Positions 17,813 through 28,207 of a stretch of 64,000 nt of DNA are shown here, in pieces (within the stretch, counting starts at the first letter, position 1; each line of letters begins with the position of its first letter). Both the position numbers and the translations under genes were made by a program. The stretch lies in contig JANXTT010000073.1 of assembly GCA_025352225.1 (NCBI GenBank), positions 1 to 64,000 of the forward strand, in the 5' to 3' direction. This DNA is from Mucilaginibacter sp. GTDB lineage: Bacteria > Bacteroidota > Bacteroidia > Sphingobacteriales > Sphingobacteriaceae. The notes beneath the pieces are model-generated. The model saw nothing but the letters and a program-made list of their open reading frames with translations. It was not told the DNA's origin and did no database searches.

Positions 17813-18528
17813 TTTCTGCCTCCTAAAATAATTTTGGTCATCATCAGAAAAATGGAAATAAAGCTGAGAAAGTAAAACAGGTCGCGGGTATCAAGCACAC
17901 CCCGGCTAATAGATTGATAGTGTTCGTTAATACCAAAATCCTGCAAGGCATAATTTTGAAAAGAGAGCAGCGAGCTCAAAGAACCCAATCCGCTAAAAGC
18001 GAAAAACGAAAGAAAAACGGCCACTGTAAACGCGATAATCTGATTGTTGGTTATAGCCGAGGCGAATATGCCGATAGCCACAAATGCCCCACCCAGCAAA
18101 AACAAACCAATGTACGAGCCTATTACAGCCCCGGTATCAATATTGCCTTGCGGATTACCCAGCGTGTGTACCGAATAATAATAGACAAGGGTAGGCAATA
18201 ACGCAAATAGTACCAGCACCAGGCAGGCCAGGTATTTGCCTAAAATAATTTGCCAGTCGGTTAAGGGGCGGGTTGCGAGTAATTCAAAGGTGCCTTCCTT
18301 ACGTTCTTCGGCCAACGAGCGCATGGTTATGGCCGGTATCAGAAACATAAACAGGTAAGGCGCGGTACCAAACAGGCTATCTAATGCCGCATAGCCATAA
18401 TCTAAAATGCTCGACTCGGGGAAAACCCACAGGAATAAACCAAGCACCAGCAAAAATACACCAATGGTAATGTAGGCTACCATGGAGCTTAAATACGATG
18501 TTATTTCTTTTTTTAGGATAGTTAGCAA
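17806..18528 (-). CDS. gldF: Gliding-motility ABC transporter permease GldF
   Basis: The 240-residue integral membrane protein of the ABC-2 permease type has about six hydrophobic segments. The conserved cytoplasmic stretch ITMRSLAEERKEGTFELLATRPLTDWQIILGKYLA is characteristic (residues about 66-100). It forms the transmembrane part of GldA-F-G. It is 38 bp downstream of gldA and overlaps gldG. Confidence 0.92.
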   Translation of the reverse strand: MLTILKKEITSYLSSMVAYITIGVFLLVLGLFLWVFPESSILDYGYAALDSLFGTAPYLFMFLIPAITMRSLAEERKEGTFELLATRPLTDWQIILGKYLACLVLVLFALLPTLVYYYSVHTLGNPQGNIDTGAVIGSYIGLFLLGGAFVAIGIFASAITNNQIIAFTVAVFLSFFAFSGLGSLSSLLSFQNYALQDFGINEHYQSISRGVLDTRDLFYFLSFISIFLMMTKIILGGRKW

Positions 18529-18566
18529 GTGTATAATTATTTAGTTATGTTGTATAGGTTGATATG

Positions 18567-19286
18567 TTAACCAATAATGGCATTGGTTAGTTGTATAAAA
18601 ATATCTTCCAGGCTTTTATTTTGATTTTGGCCCATTAATCCTGTTAAAGAATCATCGGCTACAATTTTACCTTTATTAATAACGATCACCTGATCGCAAA
18701 CGGCTTCAACCTCTTGCATGATATGTGTTGAAAGGATAATGGTTTTGGTACGGCCCAATTCGCGGATCAATTGCCTGATGCCTACCAGTTGATTCGGATC
18801 GAGCCCCGAAGTTGGTTCGTCCAGTATCAGCACCTGCGGATCGTGAATAATAGCCTGAGCCAACCCCACCCGCTGCCGATACCCTTTTGATAGCTGCCCA
18901 ATCTGTTTATGCTGCTCGGGGCCCAGTCCGGTTTGTTCAATTACTTCGGCTATACGCTTAGCGGGGTTATGCAAACGGTGAATATTAGCTATAAACATTA
19001 ACGACTCTTTTACATACATATCCAAATATTGGGGGTTACTTTCGGGCAGGTAACCAATATGCTGTGTAACCTGCAACGGCTGTGTAACTACATCAAACCC
19101 ACATACCGATGCCTGCCCCGATGTTTGTGGGATAAAGCAGGTCAGAATTTTCATGGTGGTTGATTTGCCCGCGCCATTGGGCCCTAAAAACCCAAGTACT
19201 TTACCAGGCTGCGCCGTAAACGAAATACCATCAACCGCTTTTTGAGTGCCGTAAATTTTTGTTAAAGCCTGTACCTGGATACTCAT
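18567..19286 (-). CDS. gldA: Gliding-motility ABC transporter ATPase GldA
   Basis: ATP-binding subunit with Walker A GPNGAGKST, signature LSKGYRQRVGLAQA, Walker B VLILDEPTSGLDP and switch His in STHIM. I start it at ATG 19286 (MSIQVQALTKIYG). The TTG two codons upstream belongs to the -7 box TAAATTTG, which ends 3 nt before the ATG. It is first gene of the gldA-gldF-gldG operon. Confidence 0.93.
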   Translation of the reverse strand: MSIQVQALTKIYGTQKAVDGISFTAQPGKVLGFLGPNGAGKSTTMKILTCFIPQTSGQASVCGFDVVTQPLQVTQHIGYLPESNPQYLDMYVKESLMFIANIHRLHNPAKRIAEVIEQTGLGPEQHKQIGQLSKGYRQRVGLAQAIIHDPQVLILDEPTSGLDPNQLVGIRQLIRELGRTKTIILSTHIMQEVEAVCDQVIVINKGKIVADDSLTGLMGQNQNKSLEDIFIQLTNAIIG

Positions 19287-19289
19287 AGC

Positions 19290-19297
19290 CAAATTTA
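19290..19297 (-). promoter_or_regulatory. gldA -7 promoter element abutting the start codon
   Basis: The minus strand reads TAAATTTG-GCT-ATG. The box matches TAnnTTTG and predicts a leaderless gldA-F-G mRNA. Confidence 0.6.
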
Positions 19298-19517
19298 GAG
19301 ATTACATCTGAGATTTTAGATTAGGAGATAAAAATCGGAAGTTAGTCAAATATAATTCTTATTCTTTACCGCCGAAGCATTATTGATATTTACCGCAATT
19401 TATTTTATTGAAATCCGCTGCTTGATAAAGTTTACCGCTTACCCTATTATGTTTTGCTTAATGGGGTACTCCTTATATTTTCTAACTTTCCATCTTTCGG
19501 ACTTTCCGACTAAAAAC

Positions 19518-19525
19518 TATCTTTG
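19518..19525 (+). promoter_or_regulatory. glyS -7 promoter element
   Basis: TATCTTTG matches TAnnTTTG exactly and ends 8 nt before the ATG, so the leader should be only about 5 nt. Confidence 0.65.
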
Positions 19526-19533
19526 CCCTTGTT

Positions 19534-21012
19534 ATGAGTAAAAATACCGACGAGCTATTTAAAAATGTCATCTCGCATGCTAAAGAGTATGGCTTTGTAT
19601 TCCAGTCCAGCGAAATTTACGATGGCTTAAGTGCCGTTTATGATTACGGGCAAAATGGAGCCGAGTTAAAAAATAACATCAAAACCTATTGGTGGAAAGC
19701 CATGGTGCAAATGCACGAGAACATTGTGGGTATAGATTCGGCCATATTTATGCACCCTAAGATATGGAAGGCAAGCGGCCACGTAGATGGATTTAACGAT
19801 CCGATGATTGATAATAAAGACTCAAAAAAACGCTACCGTGCTGATCAGTTGATTGAAGACAGGATAACGAAACTCGATACCGAAGGTAAAACCGACGATG
19901 CTGAGGTTTTACAAGCCGATATGGATGCCGCCTTAAAAAGCGACGACCTAACCCGCCTGAAAGAAATTATCATCAATAACAATATTACATGCCCTATATC
20001 CGGCACCAGCAATTGGACAGAGGTGCGCCAGTTTAACCTGATGTTCAGCACGCAGTTTGGCGCCATGGCCGAAGGGTCTGAAGAAGTATATTTGCGCCCC
20101 GAAACCGCGCAGGGTATTTTTGTCAACTTTTTAAACGTGCAAAAATCTGGCAGGATGAAAATTCCTTTCGGGATAGCGCAAATTGGTAAAGCCTTCCGTA
20201 ACGAGGTGATAGCACGCCAGTTCATTATCCGCATGCGCGAGTTTGAGCAAATGGAGATGCAATTTTTTATCCGCCCCGGCACCGAGATGGAATGGTATGA
20301 GTACTGGAAAACGGCCCGCCTAAAATGGCACGTTGCCCTCGGAACCGACCCCGCAAAATATCAATACCACGATCATGCCAAACTTGCTCATTACGCCAAC
20401 GCTGCTGTTGATATTGAGTACCAGTTCCCTTTTGGTTTTAAAGAGGTAGAAGGTATACATAGCCGTACTGATTTTGATTTGAGCCAGCACCAAAAATTTT
20501 CGGGCAAAAAAATGCAGTATTTTGACCCCGAATTAGGCCCTGACGGTAAGCCGTATGGCAACTACATCCCTTATGTTATTGAAACATCAATTGGATTGGA
20601 CCGGATGTTTTTGCTTACGCTGATGAACGCCTACGAAGAGGAAGACCTAAGCACCGAGGAAAGAACCGACAGCCGTACCGTATTAAAACTCCCACCGGCA
20701 TTAGCGCCTGTTAAAGCGGCCATTTTCCCGTTAACTAAAAAAGACGGACTACCAGAAAAAGCACGTGAAATAATGGACAAGCTGAAACTGGAATACCATG
20801 TACAGTACGAAGAGAAAGATGCCATAGGCAAACGTTACCGCCGCCAGGATGCTATAGGTACACCTATTTGCATTACAGTCGACCATCAATCGCTGGAAGA
20901 CAACACCGTTACCATACGCCATCGCGACAGTATGCAGCAGGAACGTGTGCATGCTGACGACCTGGAGAAAATTATCGGTGATCTGGTAAGCTGGAAAAAA
21001 TTACTCGGGTAA
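19534..21012 (+). CDS. glyS: Glycyl-tRNA synthetase (class II, alpha2 type)
   Basis: Charges tRNA-Gly. The 492-residue single-chain enzyme has class II motif 2 (GKAFRNEVIARQFIIRMREFEQMEMQFF) and motif 3 (ETSIGLDRMFLLTL), plus the C-terminal anticodon-binding domain (PPALAPVKAAIFPL). Glycine-tRNA-synthetase residues such as LRPETAQGIFVNF are present. It is the eukaryote-like homodimeric form, not the glyQ/glyS heterotetramer. Some databases call it glyQS. Confidence 0.96.
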   Translation: MSKNTDELFKNVISHAKEYGFVFQSSEIYDGLSAVYDYGQNGAELKNNIKTYWWKAMVQMHENIVGIDSAIFMHPKIWKASGHVDGFNDPMIDNKDSKKRYRADQLIEDRITKLDTEGKTDDAEVLQADMDAALKSDDLTRLKEIIINNNITCPISGTSNWTEVRQFNLMFSTQFGAMAEGSEEVYLRPETAQGIFVNFLNVQKSGRMKIPFGIAQIGKAFRNEVIARQFIIRMREFEQMEMQFFIRPGTEMEWYEYWKTARLKWHVALGTDPAKYQYHDHAKLAHYANAAVDIEYQFPFGFKEVEGIHSRTDFDLSQHQKFSGKKMQYFDPELGPDGKPYGNYIPYVIETSIGLDRMFLLTLMNAYEEEDLSTEERTDSRTVLKLPPALAPVKAAIFPLTKKDGLPEKAREIMDKLKLEYHVQYEEKDAIGKRYRRQDAIGTPICITVDHQSLEDNTVTIRHRDSMQQERVHADDLEKIIGDLVSWKKLLG

Positions 21013-21115
21013 TAGCTTTTGAGCGTTGCTGATTGATGTTGGGATCTTAAATTATTTTATTTACATAACTTTATACAATCAGCGCGGCTATTTATGTTTA
21101 ATTTAAAGCGCTCAA

Positions 21116-21976
21116 ATGAAAAAGTACCGATATTTAACAGCGATAACTATTTTAATTATCTTTTTAAGTTGCGCATCTAAAAAAGACGATGTACAGCCCG
21201 CGGATGTTCAAGTTATACCTGTTATGCCGGTAGATAAGAATTGGACTTTTGAAACAACGCCATTTTTTGCCGACGAATTTAATTATACAGGCGCGCCGGA
21301 CACCAGCAAATGGAAATATGATACCGGTGGCAATGGATGGGGGAATAATGAATTGGAAAACTACACCAACTCAATAAATAATGCCAGCGTTGCCAACGGG
21401 GTCTTAACAATCACGGCCAGAAACGAAAATTATAGTGGCATGAATTATACTTCAGCCAGAATGTTGTCAAAAGACGCTAGTAGTTTGCTTTATGGGCGTG
21501 TAGAGGTAAGTGCTAAAATTCCCGCAGGCAGAGGACTATGGCCAGCGATATGGATGTTACCCAATAATGATACCTATGGGGGTTGGCCACGATCAGGAGA
21601 AATAGATATTATGGAAAATGTTGGCTATGACCCCGACCCAGTTTACTTTACCATACATACCCAATTATACAATGGCGCAATAAATACTCAAAAAGGAGGC
21701 AATAAAAGAATACCCGACGCTTCTACGGCCTTCCACAAATACCGGGTAGACTGGACACCATATGCCGTGCGTGGTTATTATGATGATGTATTATTATTCA
21801 CTTACGTGAACGACGGACAAGGGTCGCGATCGTGGCCATTCGACCAAAAATTTCATTTATTGTTAAATATTGCCGTTGGAGGCAATTGGGGAGGCATTAA
21901 AGGGGTTGATAGTACCGCGTTTCCTACAACTATGCAAGTTGACTATGTAAGGGTATATAAAATGATTCCGCAATAA
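21116..21976 (+). CDS. Glycoside hydrolase family 16 lipoprotein (beta-glucanase)
   Basis: The 286-residue product has a lipobox (FLSCASKK, Cys19), a short linker and a GH16 jelly-roll domain from about residue 45. The catalytic motif GEIDIMENVG gives nucleophile Glu162, Asp164 and acid/base Glu167. GRGLWPAIWMLPNN is typical of laminarinase-type (beta-1,3- or 1,3-1,4-glucanase) members. It is probably attached to the outer membrane. No SusC/SusD pair is adjacent. Confidence 0.92.
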   Translation: MKKYRYLTAITILIIFLSCASKKDDVQPADVQVIPVMPVDKNWTFETTPFFADEFNYTGAPDTSKWKYDTGGNGWGNNELENYTNSINNASVANGVLTITARNENYSGMNYTSARMLSKDASSLLYGRVEVSAKIPAGRGLWPAIWMLPNNDTYGGWPRSGEIDIMENVGYDPDPVYFTIHTQLYNGAINTQKGGNKRIPDASTAFHKYRVDWTPYAVRGYYDDVLLFTYVNDGQGSRSWPFDQKFHLLLNIAVGGNWGGIKGVDSTAFPTTMQVDYVRVYKMIPQ

Positions 21977-22195
21977 GTGGTGCTCCTCATCACATCATAA
22001 ATGCATCCATAATAACATATTTACCCGCAAGCAAGCCGTACATACAACCGGCTTATCCCGCCATTACGCCGGGCTAGATGGCTTTATAGTTCGATCTTAA
22101 TTATCAGCACTTTTTAAGACAAACAATGTAAAAGAATTAATTGTATGGGTAAAAACAAAAACGAACCTAAACTCTTTTAATAAAAAAATAAGAGT

Positions 22196-22651
22196 ATGGA
22201 CAAAAGAATCCCTATAACGATTGAAGAATTTAAAAATAAAAGGAAAGAAATCTTAAAGTCTGAAAAAAACGATCAAAACAAAAAATCAGTTTTAGAAAAA
22301 TTAGCAGTATGGATCACTGACAAAGTAGGAAGTATGGGTTTTTTTCTGATTATTTTTACATGGACAATTCTGTGGCTAGGTTGGAATATGCTTGCACCTA
22401 AAGAATCCAGATTTGATCCATTCCCCGGTTTTGTTTTATGGCTGTTTATTTCTAATATGATACAACTTTTTTTGATGCCTTTAATTATGCTCGGTCAAAA
22501 TGTACAAGCTAAACATGCCGATCAAAGGGCCGAAATTGACCTTAAAATAAATGTTCAGGCAGAATTAGAGATAGAAACTATTTTAACTCATTTGGAATAT
22601 CAAAATGACATTATGATAAAAATATTATCTGATATCGAAAAAAAGGCATAG
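22196..22651 (+). CDS. DUF1003 membrane protein
   Basis: The 151-residue protein has a charged N-terminus, two membrane helices (GFFLIIFTWTILWLGWNML and LWLFISNMIQLFLMPLIML) separated by a short loop with FDPFPG, and a C-terminal coiled-coil-like helix starting at HADQRAEID. This is the standard DUF1003 arrangement. Its role is unknown. Confidence 0.88.
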   Translation: MDKRIPITIEEFKNKRKEILKSEKNDQNKKSVLEKLAVWITDKVGSMGFFLIIFTWTILWLGWNMLAPKESRFDPFPGFVLWLFISNMIQLFLMPLIMLGQNVQAKHADQRAEIDLKINVQAELEIETILTHLEYQNDIMIKILSDIEKKA

Positions 22652-22718
22652 CAAATTAACCTAGCCGCATCTTTATAAATAGTGATAAAAAGTTTCTTAA
22701 AAACTATAATCGTTAACG

Positions 22719-23354
22719 ATGAAAACATTATATACCTTAATTATTTTATTAAACGTGGCATGCGCGTTTGCGCAAAATAATCCTTCAGCAAATGTGCCCC
22801 ATTCGCAGGGCAAAACAGCAAAAAAAGACATGGTTGCAAATAAAGATTCTGTTGCCCAAAAGGATACTTCAAAAAATAAAGAACCCCGTTATTGTTATTT
22901 AGCGGCAAACACCAATGTTTTTGTAAACTCTAAAGGCAATTTCGCAAAAAGATTTTCGCCAAGTTTTGAATTTGGCCGCACTTACGGCATTTTTGACATC
23001 GGGATTGCAGCGGGTAAACTAAATACGATAAGTTTGGGTAGTGATACTACAAATTTTATGGAGTTTAGGCCAACAATAAATATATTTTCCAAAGGCCGGT
23101 TTTCTGAAGCACTTTGTTTAGGTGCTGGGTATGTATTTAACGCAGACCAGGGTTTAATGACCGAGATCTGCAATAGCATTAACTTTAATATTTCTGAAAT
23201 ATGGACCGTATCGGTGTTACAAGGGTATTATTATTTTGATGGCACCAACAGCAGCCGGGGTACGCAATACATGGGGTTGAATGTTACTTATAATTTCTTA
23301 AAAAAGCATGGCGTTAATATAAAACGCAAAAAGGCAGCCATACTTAGCGACTAA
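22719..23354 (+). CDS. Secreted hypothetical protein, possible small beta-barrel
   Basis: The 211-residue product has a signal peptide (MKTLYTLIILLNVACAFAQ) and a Lys/Ser/Asp-rich linker to about residue 50. A strand-rich region follows with alternating aromatic and polar residues (SPSFEFGRTYGIFDIGIAAG), suggesting an outer-membrane or periplasmic beta structure. I do not recognise the family. It ends 19 bp from the convergent uvrA stop. Confidence 0.6.
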   Translation: MKTLYTLIILLNVACAFAQNNPSANVPHSQGKTAKKDMVANKDSVAQKDTSKNKEPRYCYLAANTNVFVNSKGNFAKRFSPSFEFGRTYGIFDIGIAAGKLNTISLGSDTTNFMEFRPTINIFSKGRFSEALCLGAGYVFNADQGLMTEICNSINFNISEIWTVSVLQGYYYFDGTNSSRGTQYMGLNVTYNFLKKHGVNIKRKKAAILSD

Positions 23355-23373
23355 ATGGCAACTACACCTTATG

Positions 23374-26190
23374 CTAAAATCGTTCCTTCAAATACTTCCC
23401 AGTGTGTGAGTTTTTCTGTTTGATCAAATCTTCGGGTACACCTTCAAAAACAACTTTTCCGCCGTAGTTACCACCTTCGGGGCCTATATCAATAAGCCAG
23501 TCGGCACATTTAATCACATCCATATTATGCTCTATCACAATAATGGTATTGCCATGCTGCAACAAGGCGTCAAATGATTTCAGCAGCTTTTTAATATCAT
23601 GAAAATGCAGCCCTGTGGTAGGCTCATCAAAAATAAACAACGTTTTATGGGCGTTATTCCCCTTCACTAAAAACGAAGCCAACTTAATACGCTGAGCTTC
23701 GCCACCGGATAGCGTGTTTGACGATTGACCTAAATGCACATAACCCAACCCTACATCAACCAGTGGTTTTATTCTATTGATGATCTTGGGTTCATGAGCA
23801 AAAAACATAAGGGCTTCGTCAATGGTCATATTGAGTACATCATCTACGTTTTTATCATTGTAGGTTATATCCAACACATGCTGTTTAAAGCGTTTGCCAC
23901 CGCAACCTTCGCAGGTTAGGTAAATGTCGGCCATAAACTGCATCTCAATTTTAACCTCGCCTTCGCCCTGACAAACATCACAACGACCACCCTCCACATT
24001 AAACGAGAACGCGGATGGCTTTAATCCCGTAGCCTTGGCGGCCGGTTGCGTTGCATATAGGTTGCGAATCTCGTCCCAGGCTTTTACATAGGTAACCGGG
24101 TTTGAGCGCGATGAGCGGCCTATCGGGTTTTGATCAACCATTTCTACCTGTTCAATCTTTCTATAGTCGCCATCTATGGAATCATAGCTGCCGGTTTGTT
24201 CGCCATTATAATCACCCAAAGCCTTTTGTAGGGCCGGGGCCAATATGCGTTTCACCAAACTTGTTTTTCCCGATCCGGATACTCCGGTAACCACGGTCAG
24301 CACGCCTATCGGAAATTTGGCATCTACATTTTGCAGGTTGTTTTCGCGGGCGCCTTTTATCTCTATAAAATCTGTCCACGGGCGGCGATGCTGCGGGATA
24401 GCGATCTCTTCCCGCCGGCTTAAATATTTCCCGGTAAGGCTATGTTTGTCTGTTAATATCTCCTCATAAGTACCGGTAAATATCAATTCGCCACCATGTG
24501 TACCGGCCTCCGGGCCTATGTCAATCAGATAGTCTGCCGCCTGCATAATCTCTTCTTCGTGCTCCACAATAATAACGGTATTACCCACATTGCGCAGTGA
24601 GCGCAGCACGCCGATGAGTTTCTGGGTATCGCGCGGGTGGAGGCCAATGCTAGGCTCGTCCAGCACGTAAATGGAGCCCACCAAACTACTGCCCAGTGAT
24701 GTGGCCAGGTTAATTCGCTGCGACTCGCCTCCTGATAAAGTATTGGATAAACGGTTCAATGTAAGGTAACCTAACCCAACATCGTTTAAAAAGTTAAGGC
24801 GGTTAACAATTTCTAACAGCAGGCGTTTACCAATGGTTTGGTCGTGCTGGTTTAACTCCAGGTTCTTGAAAAACTCATAGGCTTTATCTAAAGGCATCAA
24901 TACAATATCGGTAATTGATCTGTCAGCAATTTTAACATATGAGGCATCCATGCGCAAACGGCTGCCCTTACACTCAGGGCAATTAGTTTTCCCGCGGTAG
25001 CGGGATAATAATACCCTGTACTGTATTTTATAGGTTTGCTCTTCCATTTCCTTAAAAAATGCATCCAGGCCCCTAAAATATTTATTCCCCTTCCACAACA
25101 GTTGCTGCTGTTTTTCGGTTAACTGGTTATATTGCCTATGGATTGGAAAATCAAATTTAAGCGACTCTTTAACCAGCTTATCGTTCCATTCGCGCATTTT
25201 TTCGCCGCGCCACGGTGCAATCGCGCCATCGTACACCGTTTTACTCTTATCCGGAATAACCAAATCCTCATCAATGCCGATAACCTTGCCATAACCTTCA
25301 CATTTTTTACATGCGCCATACGGATTATTGAAACTAAAAAAGTTTGCTGTAGGCTCTTCAAATCGCATCCCGTCCAGCTCAAACCGGTCGCAAAAAAAAT
25401 GTTCAAGTTCTTCGTCGTTACCCGGTTGCTGGTAACGTACATAACAATCGCCCTTACCCTCAAAAAAGGCCGTCTGGGCCGAATCACCTGCACGGCTTAA
25501 AGTTTCTTCTTCGCTGTTTTTATTGATTCGGTCAATAACTATCCTAACCTGTTCGTCATCTTTTAACGATTTATTGTTTTCGGCACTATCTTCAAGCAAA
25601 GCTTCAATACGTGATAGTTTGCCGTTAATTTCTACCCTAACAAACCCTTTTTGCATTAAAACGGCTAGTTCTTCTTTTAAACTGCGGTTATTATGCGGGT
25701 GCAGCGGGCATAAAATAGTAAGTATGGTGTCATCCGGTAAACCGGTAATAAAGTTCACAACATCTGTAACCGTATCTTTTTTTACAACATTGCCGGATAT
25801 TGGCGAAATGGTTTTACCGATACGCGAGAAGAGCAGTTTTAAATAATCATATATCTCTGTTGATGTACCAACCGTTGAGCGCGGATTTGATGTAATAACC
25901 TTTTGCTCAATAGCTATTGCGGGTGCAATGCCACGTATATAATCTACATCGGGCTTATTCATACGGCCTAAAAACTGCCTTGCGTATGATGAAAGGCTTT
26001 CCACATATCTGCGCTGGCCCTCTGCATACAAAGTATCAAATGCCAGCGACGATTTACCCGAACCCGACATGCCGGTGATTACAACCAGCTTGTTTTTTGG
26101 TATGGCAACATCTAGGTTTTTAAGATTATGTACACGTGCCCCTTTTATTATGATATATTTATGCGAATCCTGCTCAATGTCTGTCTTCAT
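23374..26190 (-). CDS. uvrA: Excinuclease ABC subunit A
   Basis: DNA damage sensor of nucleotide excision repair. The 938-residue protein has two ABC modules: Walker [21 protein letters not shown] and [11 protein letters not shown], and signatures [12 protein letters not shown] and [12 protein letters not shown]. Zinc sites are [19 protein letters not shown], and [10 protein letters not shown] with CEGCGGKRF. Length and order match canonical UvrA. It stands alone on the minus strand. Confidence 0.97.
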   Translation of the reverse strand: MKTDIEQDSHKYIIIKGARVHNLKNLDVAIPKNKLVVITGMSGSGKSSLAFDTLYAEGQRRYVESLSSYARQFLGRMNKPDVDYIRGIAPAIAIEQKVITSNPRSTVGTSTEIYDYLKLLFSRIGKTISPISGNVVKKDTVTDVVNFITGLPDDTILTILCPLHPHNNRSLKEELAVLMQKGFVRVEINGKLSRIEALLEDSAENNKSLKDDEQVRIVIDRINKNSEEETLSRAGDSAQTAFFEGKGDCYVRYQQPGNDEELEHFFCDRFELDGMRFEEPTANFFSFNNPYGACKKCEGYGKVIGIDEDLVIPDKSKTVYDGAIAPWRGEKMREWNDKLVKESLKFDFPIHRQYNQLTEKQQQLLWKGNKYFRGLDAFFKEMEEQTYKIQYRVLLSRYRGKTNCPECKGSRLRMDASYVKIADRSITDIVLMPLDKAYEFFKNLELNQHDQTIGKRLLLEIVNRLNFLNDVGLGYLTLNRLSNTLSGGESQRINLATSLGSSLVGSIYVLDEPSIGLHPRDTQKLIGVLRSLRNVGNTVIIVEHEEEIMQAADYLIDIGPEAGTHGGELIFTGTYEEILTDKHSLTGKYLSRREEIAIPQHRRPWTDFIEIKGARENNLQNVDAKFPIGVLTVVTGVSGSGKTSLVKRILAPALQKALGDYNGEQTGSYDSIDGDYRKIEQVEMVDQNPIGRSSRSNPVTYVKAWDEIRNLYATQPAAKATGLKPSAFSFNVEGGRCDVCQGEGEVKIEMQFMADIYLTCEGCGGKRFKQHVLDITYNDKNVDDVLNMTIDEALMFFAHEPKIINRIKPLVDVGLGYVHLGQSSNTLSGGEAQRIKLASFLVKGNNAHKTLFIFDEPTTGLHFHDIKKLLKSFDALLQHGNTIIVIEHNMDVIKCADWLIDIGPEGGNYGGKVVFEGVPEDLIKQKNSHTGKYLKERF

Positions 26191-26302
26191 CCCAAATGTT
26201 AAATACCCTTAATTATTTGTATAATAAGAACAATGTTCTTATATTGTTTAACCTTTTCAAAAATAGAGGTAACAACTGGTTTACAATGGAATTATTACAT
26301 TT

Positions 26303-26310
26303 TATTTTTG
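26303..26310 (+). promoter_or_regulatory. Possible -7 promoter element for the ECF sigma gene
   Basis: TATTTTTG matches TAnnTTTG, 119 nt upstream of the ATG. It is the only exact match I found in the 239-bp gap. Confidence 0.4.
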
Positions 26311-26429
26311 CTTATTGGCAAAATAATTGTTTAATTTGAATATTAAACTATTAATTAAATTGCAAGTCTATAGATAAAACTCTACTTAAGCATTTTACGT
26401 ATTAACAATAAGTTTAAAGTAGTAACTCT

Positions 26430-27017
26430 ATGGATTTTCAATTGAAAAGTGATCAGGATCTAATCCATCTGTATATTGCTGGCGATGAAGCGGGTTTAAA
26501 AGAACTCATTCGCCGGTACCAATCAAAAATTTACACTTCTATATATCTGTTGGTTAAGGATGAATTTCTGGCCGAAGATATTTTTCAGGATACTTTTATT
26601 AAGGTTATCAATACATTAAGAGCAGGCCGTTATAACGAAGAAGGTAAATTTTTACCCTGGGTGATCAGGATTGCCCATAATTTGGTGATAGACCATTTTA
26701 GGCGAGAGAAGCGTACACCCGTAATCAATAACGGCGACGATTTTGATATTTTTGAGGTTTTAGGGCAGCATGATGAAAGCATTGAGGACCGTATAGTGCG
26801 AAATCAAACCTATAAAGACCTTAAAACATTGATCCACTATTTACCATCAGAACAAAAAGAGGTTTTAATTATGCGCCATTATGGCGATCTGAGCTTTAAA
26901 GAAATTGCCGACATTACCGATGTGAGCATCAATACCGCTTTGGGCCGCATGCGCTATGCCTTAAATAACCTGCGTAAAATGATGCAGAATAAGGAGCTTA
27001 GTTTGAAAATAAATTAA
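26430..27017 (+). CDS. RNA polymerase sigma factor, sigma-70/ECF family
   Basis: The 195-residue protein has region 2 (DEFLAEDIFQDTFIKVINTL and PWVIRIAHNLVIDHFRRE) and region 4 (YLPSEQKEVLIMRHYGDLSFKEIAD). These are the promoter -10 and -35 contacting parts of ECF sigma factors. No anti-sigma gene is adjacent, so it may be regulated otherwise. A small acidic protein gene follows after 139 bp. Confidence 0.93.
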   Translation: MDFQLKSDQDLIHLYIAGDEAGLKELIRRYQSKIYTSIYLLVKDEFLAEDIFQDTFIKVINTLRAGRYNEEGKFLPWVIRIAHNLVIDHFRREKRTPVINNGDDFDIFEVLGQHDESIEDRIVRNQTYKDLKTLIHYLPSEQKEVLIMRHYGDLSFKEIADITDVSINTALGRMRYALNNLRKMMQNKELSLKIN

Positions 27018-27156
27018 GTCGGTTCCGCTTCAAAATGAGTTAATTGCTCAATTATAAACTACTGGCTCAATATAAATTGCTTAGATGAAAAAAAGATGAA
27101 GAAAGTAAAATAATTTATTATTGCTTACGTTTAATTTTTAAACTTAACGAAAGTAT

Positions 27157-27348
27157 ATGATAGAAACTTTTACTACTAATTTAAAATCAACTAACACAAT
27201 GGAGGCAAATCAAAAAGTTGCCGAAAATTTGGAGAATCACGAAATCATGTTTTATGACTCCCTGCGTGCAGATCTGGATGCGATTCAAATGACACCTAAA
27301 GATGGTACTATCGAAAACATTTTGACTTACTCTAGCAATTTACGTTAG
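27157..27348 (+). CDS. Small hypothetical protein (63 aa)
   Basis: Acidic, soluble, no known motif. The core EANQKVAENLENHEIMFYD to ENILTYSSNL reads like real protein and is followed at once by a strong terminator, which supports its being a gene. An internal ATG at 27199 is an alternative start. It may be transcribed with the upstream sigma gene. Confidence 0.55.
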   Translation: MIETFTTNLKSTNTMEANQKVAENLENHEIMFYDSLRADLDAIQMTPKDGTIENILTYSSNLR

Positions 27349-27355
27349 TTAACAT

Positions 27356-27388
27356 AAAAAGAGCTGCCTATTGAGGTGGCTCTTTTTA
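27356..27388 (+). terminator. Terminator whose T-tract runs into the nth promoter
   Basis: A 13-bp stem (AAAAAGAGCTGCC paired with GGTGGCTCTTTTT, two G-T wobbles) with loop TATTGA. The last T of the stem is the first base of the nth -7 box TATATTTG. Confidence 0.8.
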
Positions 27389-27394
27389 TATTTG
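27387..27394 (+). promoter_or_regulatory. nth -7 promoter element abutting the start codon
   Basis: TATATTTG-CCCC-ATG: exact TAnnTTTG box, 4 nt before the ATG. It overlaps the upstream terminator. Confidence 0.6.
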
Positions 27395-27398
27395 CCCC

Positions 27399-28160
27399 AT
27401 GCTAAAACCAGAACGCTACCAGCATTTTGTTGAATATTTTACTAAAAACCAACCTGAAGCGGTAACAGAACTTCATTATAACAATCCGTTTGAACTGTTA
27501 ATAGCTGTAATACTATCGGCCCAATGCACAGATAAACGCATCAACCAAATCACACCTGCCCTTTTTGAACGTTTCCCAACGCCTGATGCTCTTGCCGCGT
27601 CAACACCCGAAGATGTTTTTACTTATATACGCAGCGTAAGCTACCCCAACAACAAAGCAAAACACCTGGTAGGTATGGCTAAAATGCTGGTCGATGTTTT
27701 TAATAACAAAGTACCGCCTGACATAAACGAATTGCAGAAAATGCCGGGAGTGGGCCGTAAAACAGCTAACGTAATTGCATCGGTTGTTTATGATGCCCCA
27801 GCCATTGCTGTAGATACCCATGTTTTTAGGGTAGCCAACCGTATTGGGCTTACCACCCGGGCAACCACACCCTTAGCGGTTGAGAAACAATTAACGCAAT
27901 ATTTACCTAAACAAACCCTTGGCGTGGCCCACCATTGGCTTATTTTACATGGCCGGTACATTTGTGTTGCCCGCAGCCCCAAATGCGCTATATGCCCCTT
28001 GAGCTGGTTCTGTAAATACTATGATCATACCAACTCCGACACCTATTTGTTAAAAGCGGAGGCGGCTCAAAAACGTAAACTGGAAACCACTCAAAAAAAA
28101 CGCAAACTCAACATCATTAGCAAGGAGCTAAAAAAAAGGGTTGTTGATAAAGATATTTGA
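27399..28160 (+). CDS. nth: Endonuclease III (DNA glycosylase/AP lyase)
   Basis: Removes oxidised pyrimidines in base excision repair. The helix-hairpin-helix (LQKMPGVGRKTANVIASV) holds the catalytic Lys, and the catalytic Asp is in AIAVDTHVFRVANR. The 4Fe-4S loop is C-x6-C-x2-C-x5-C (CVARSPKCAICPLSWFC). At 253 residues it is about 40 longer than E. coli Nth because of a Lys-rich C-terminal tail (KRKLETTQKKRKLN). Confidence 0.95.
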   Translation: MLKPERYQHFVEYFTKNQPEAVTELHYNNPFELLIAVILSAQCTDKRINQITPALFERFPTPDALAASTPEDVFTYIRSVSYPNNKAKHLVGMAKMLVDVFNNKVPPDINELQKMPGVGRKTANVIASVVYDAPAIAVDTHVFRVANRIGLTTRATTPLAVEKQLTQYLPKQTLGVAHHWLILHGRYICVARSPKCAICPLSWFCKYYDHTNSDTYLLKAEAAQKRKLETTQKKRKLNIISKELKKRVVDKDI

Positions 28161-28207
28161 AATGCTACCATACGATAGGTATGTTTACTGTACGAAATAA
28201 TATTTTA

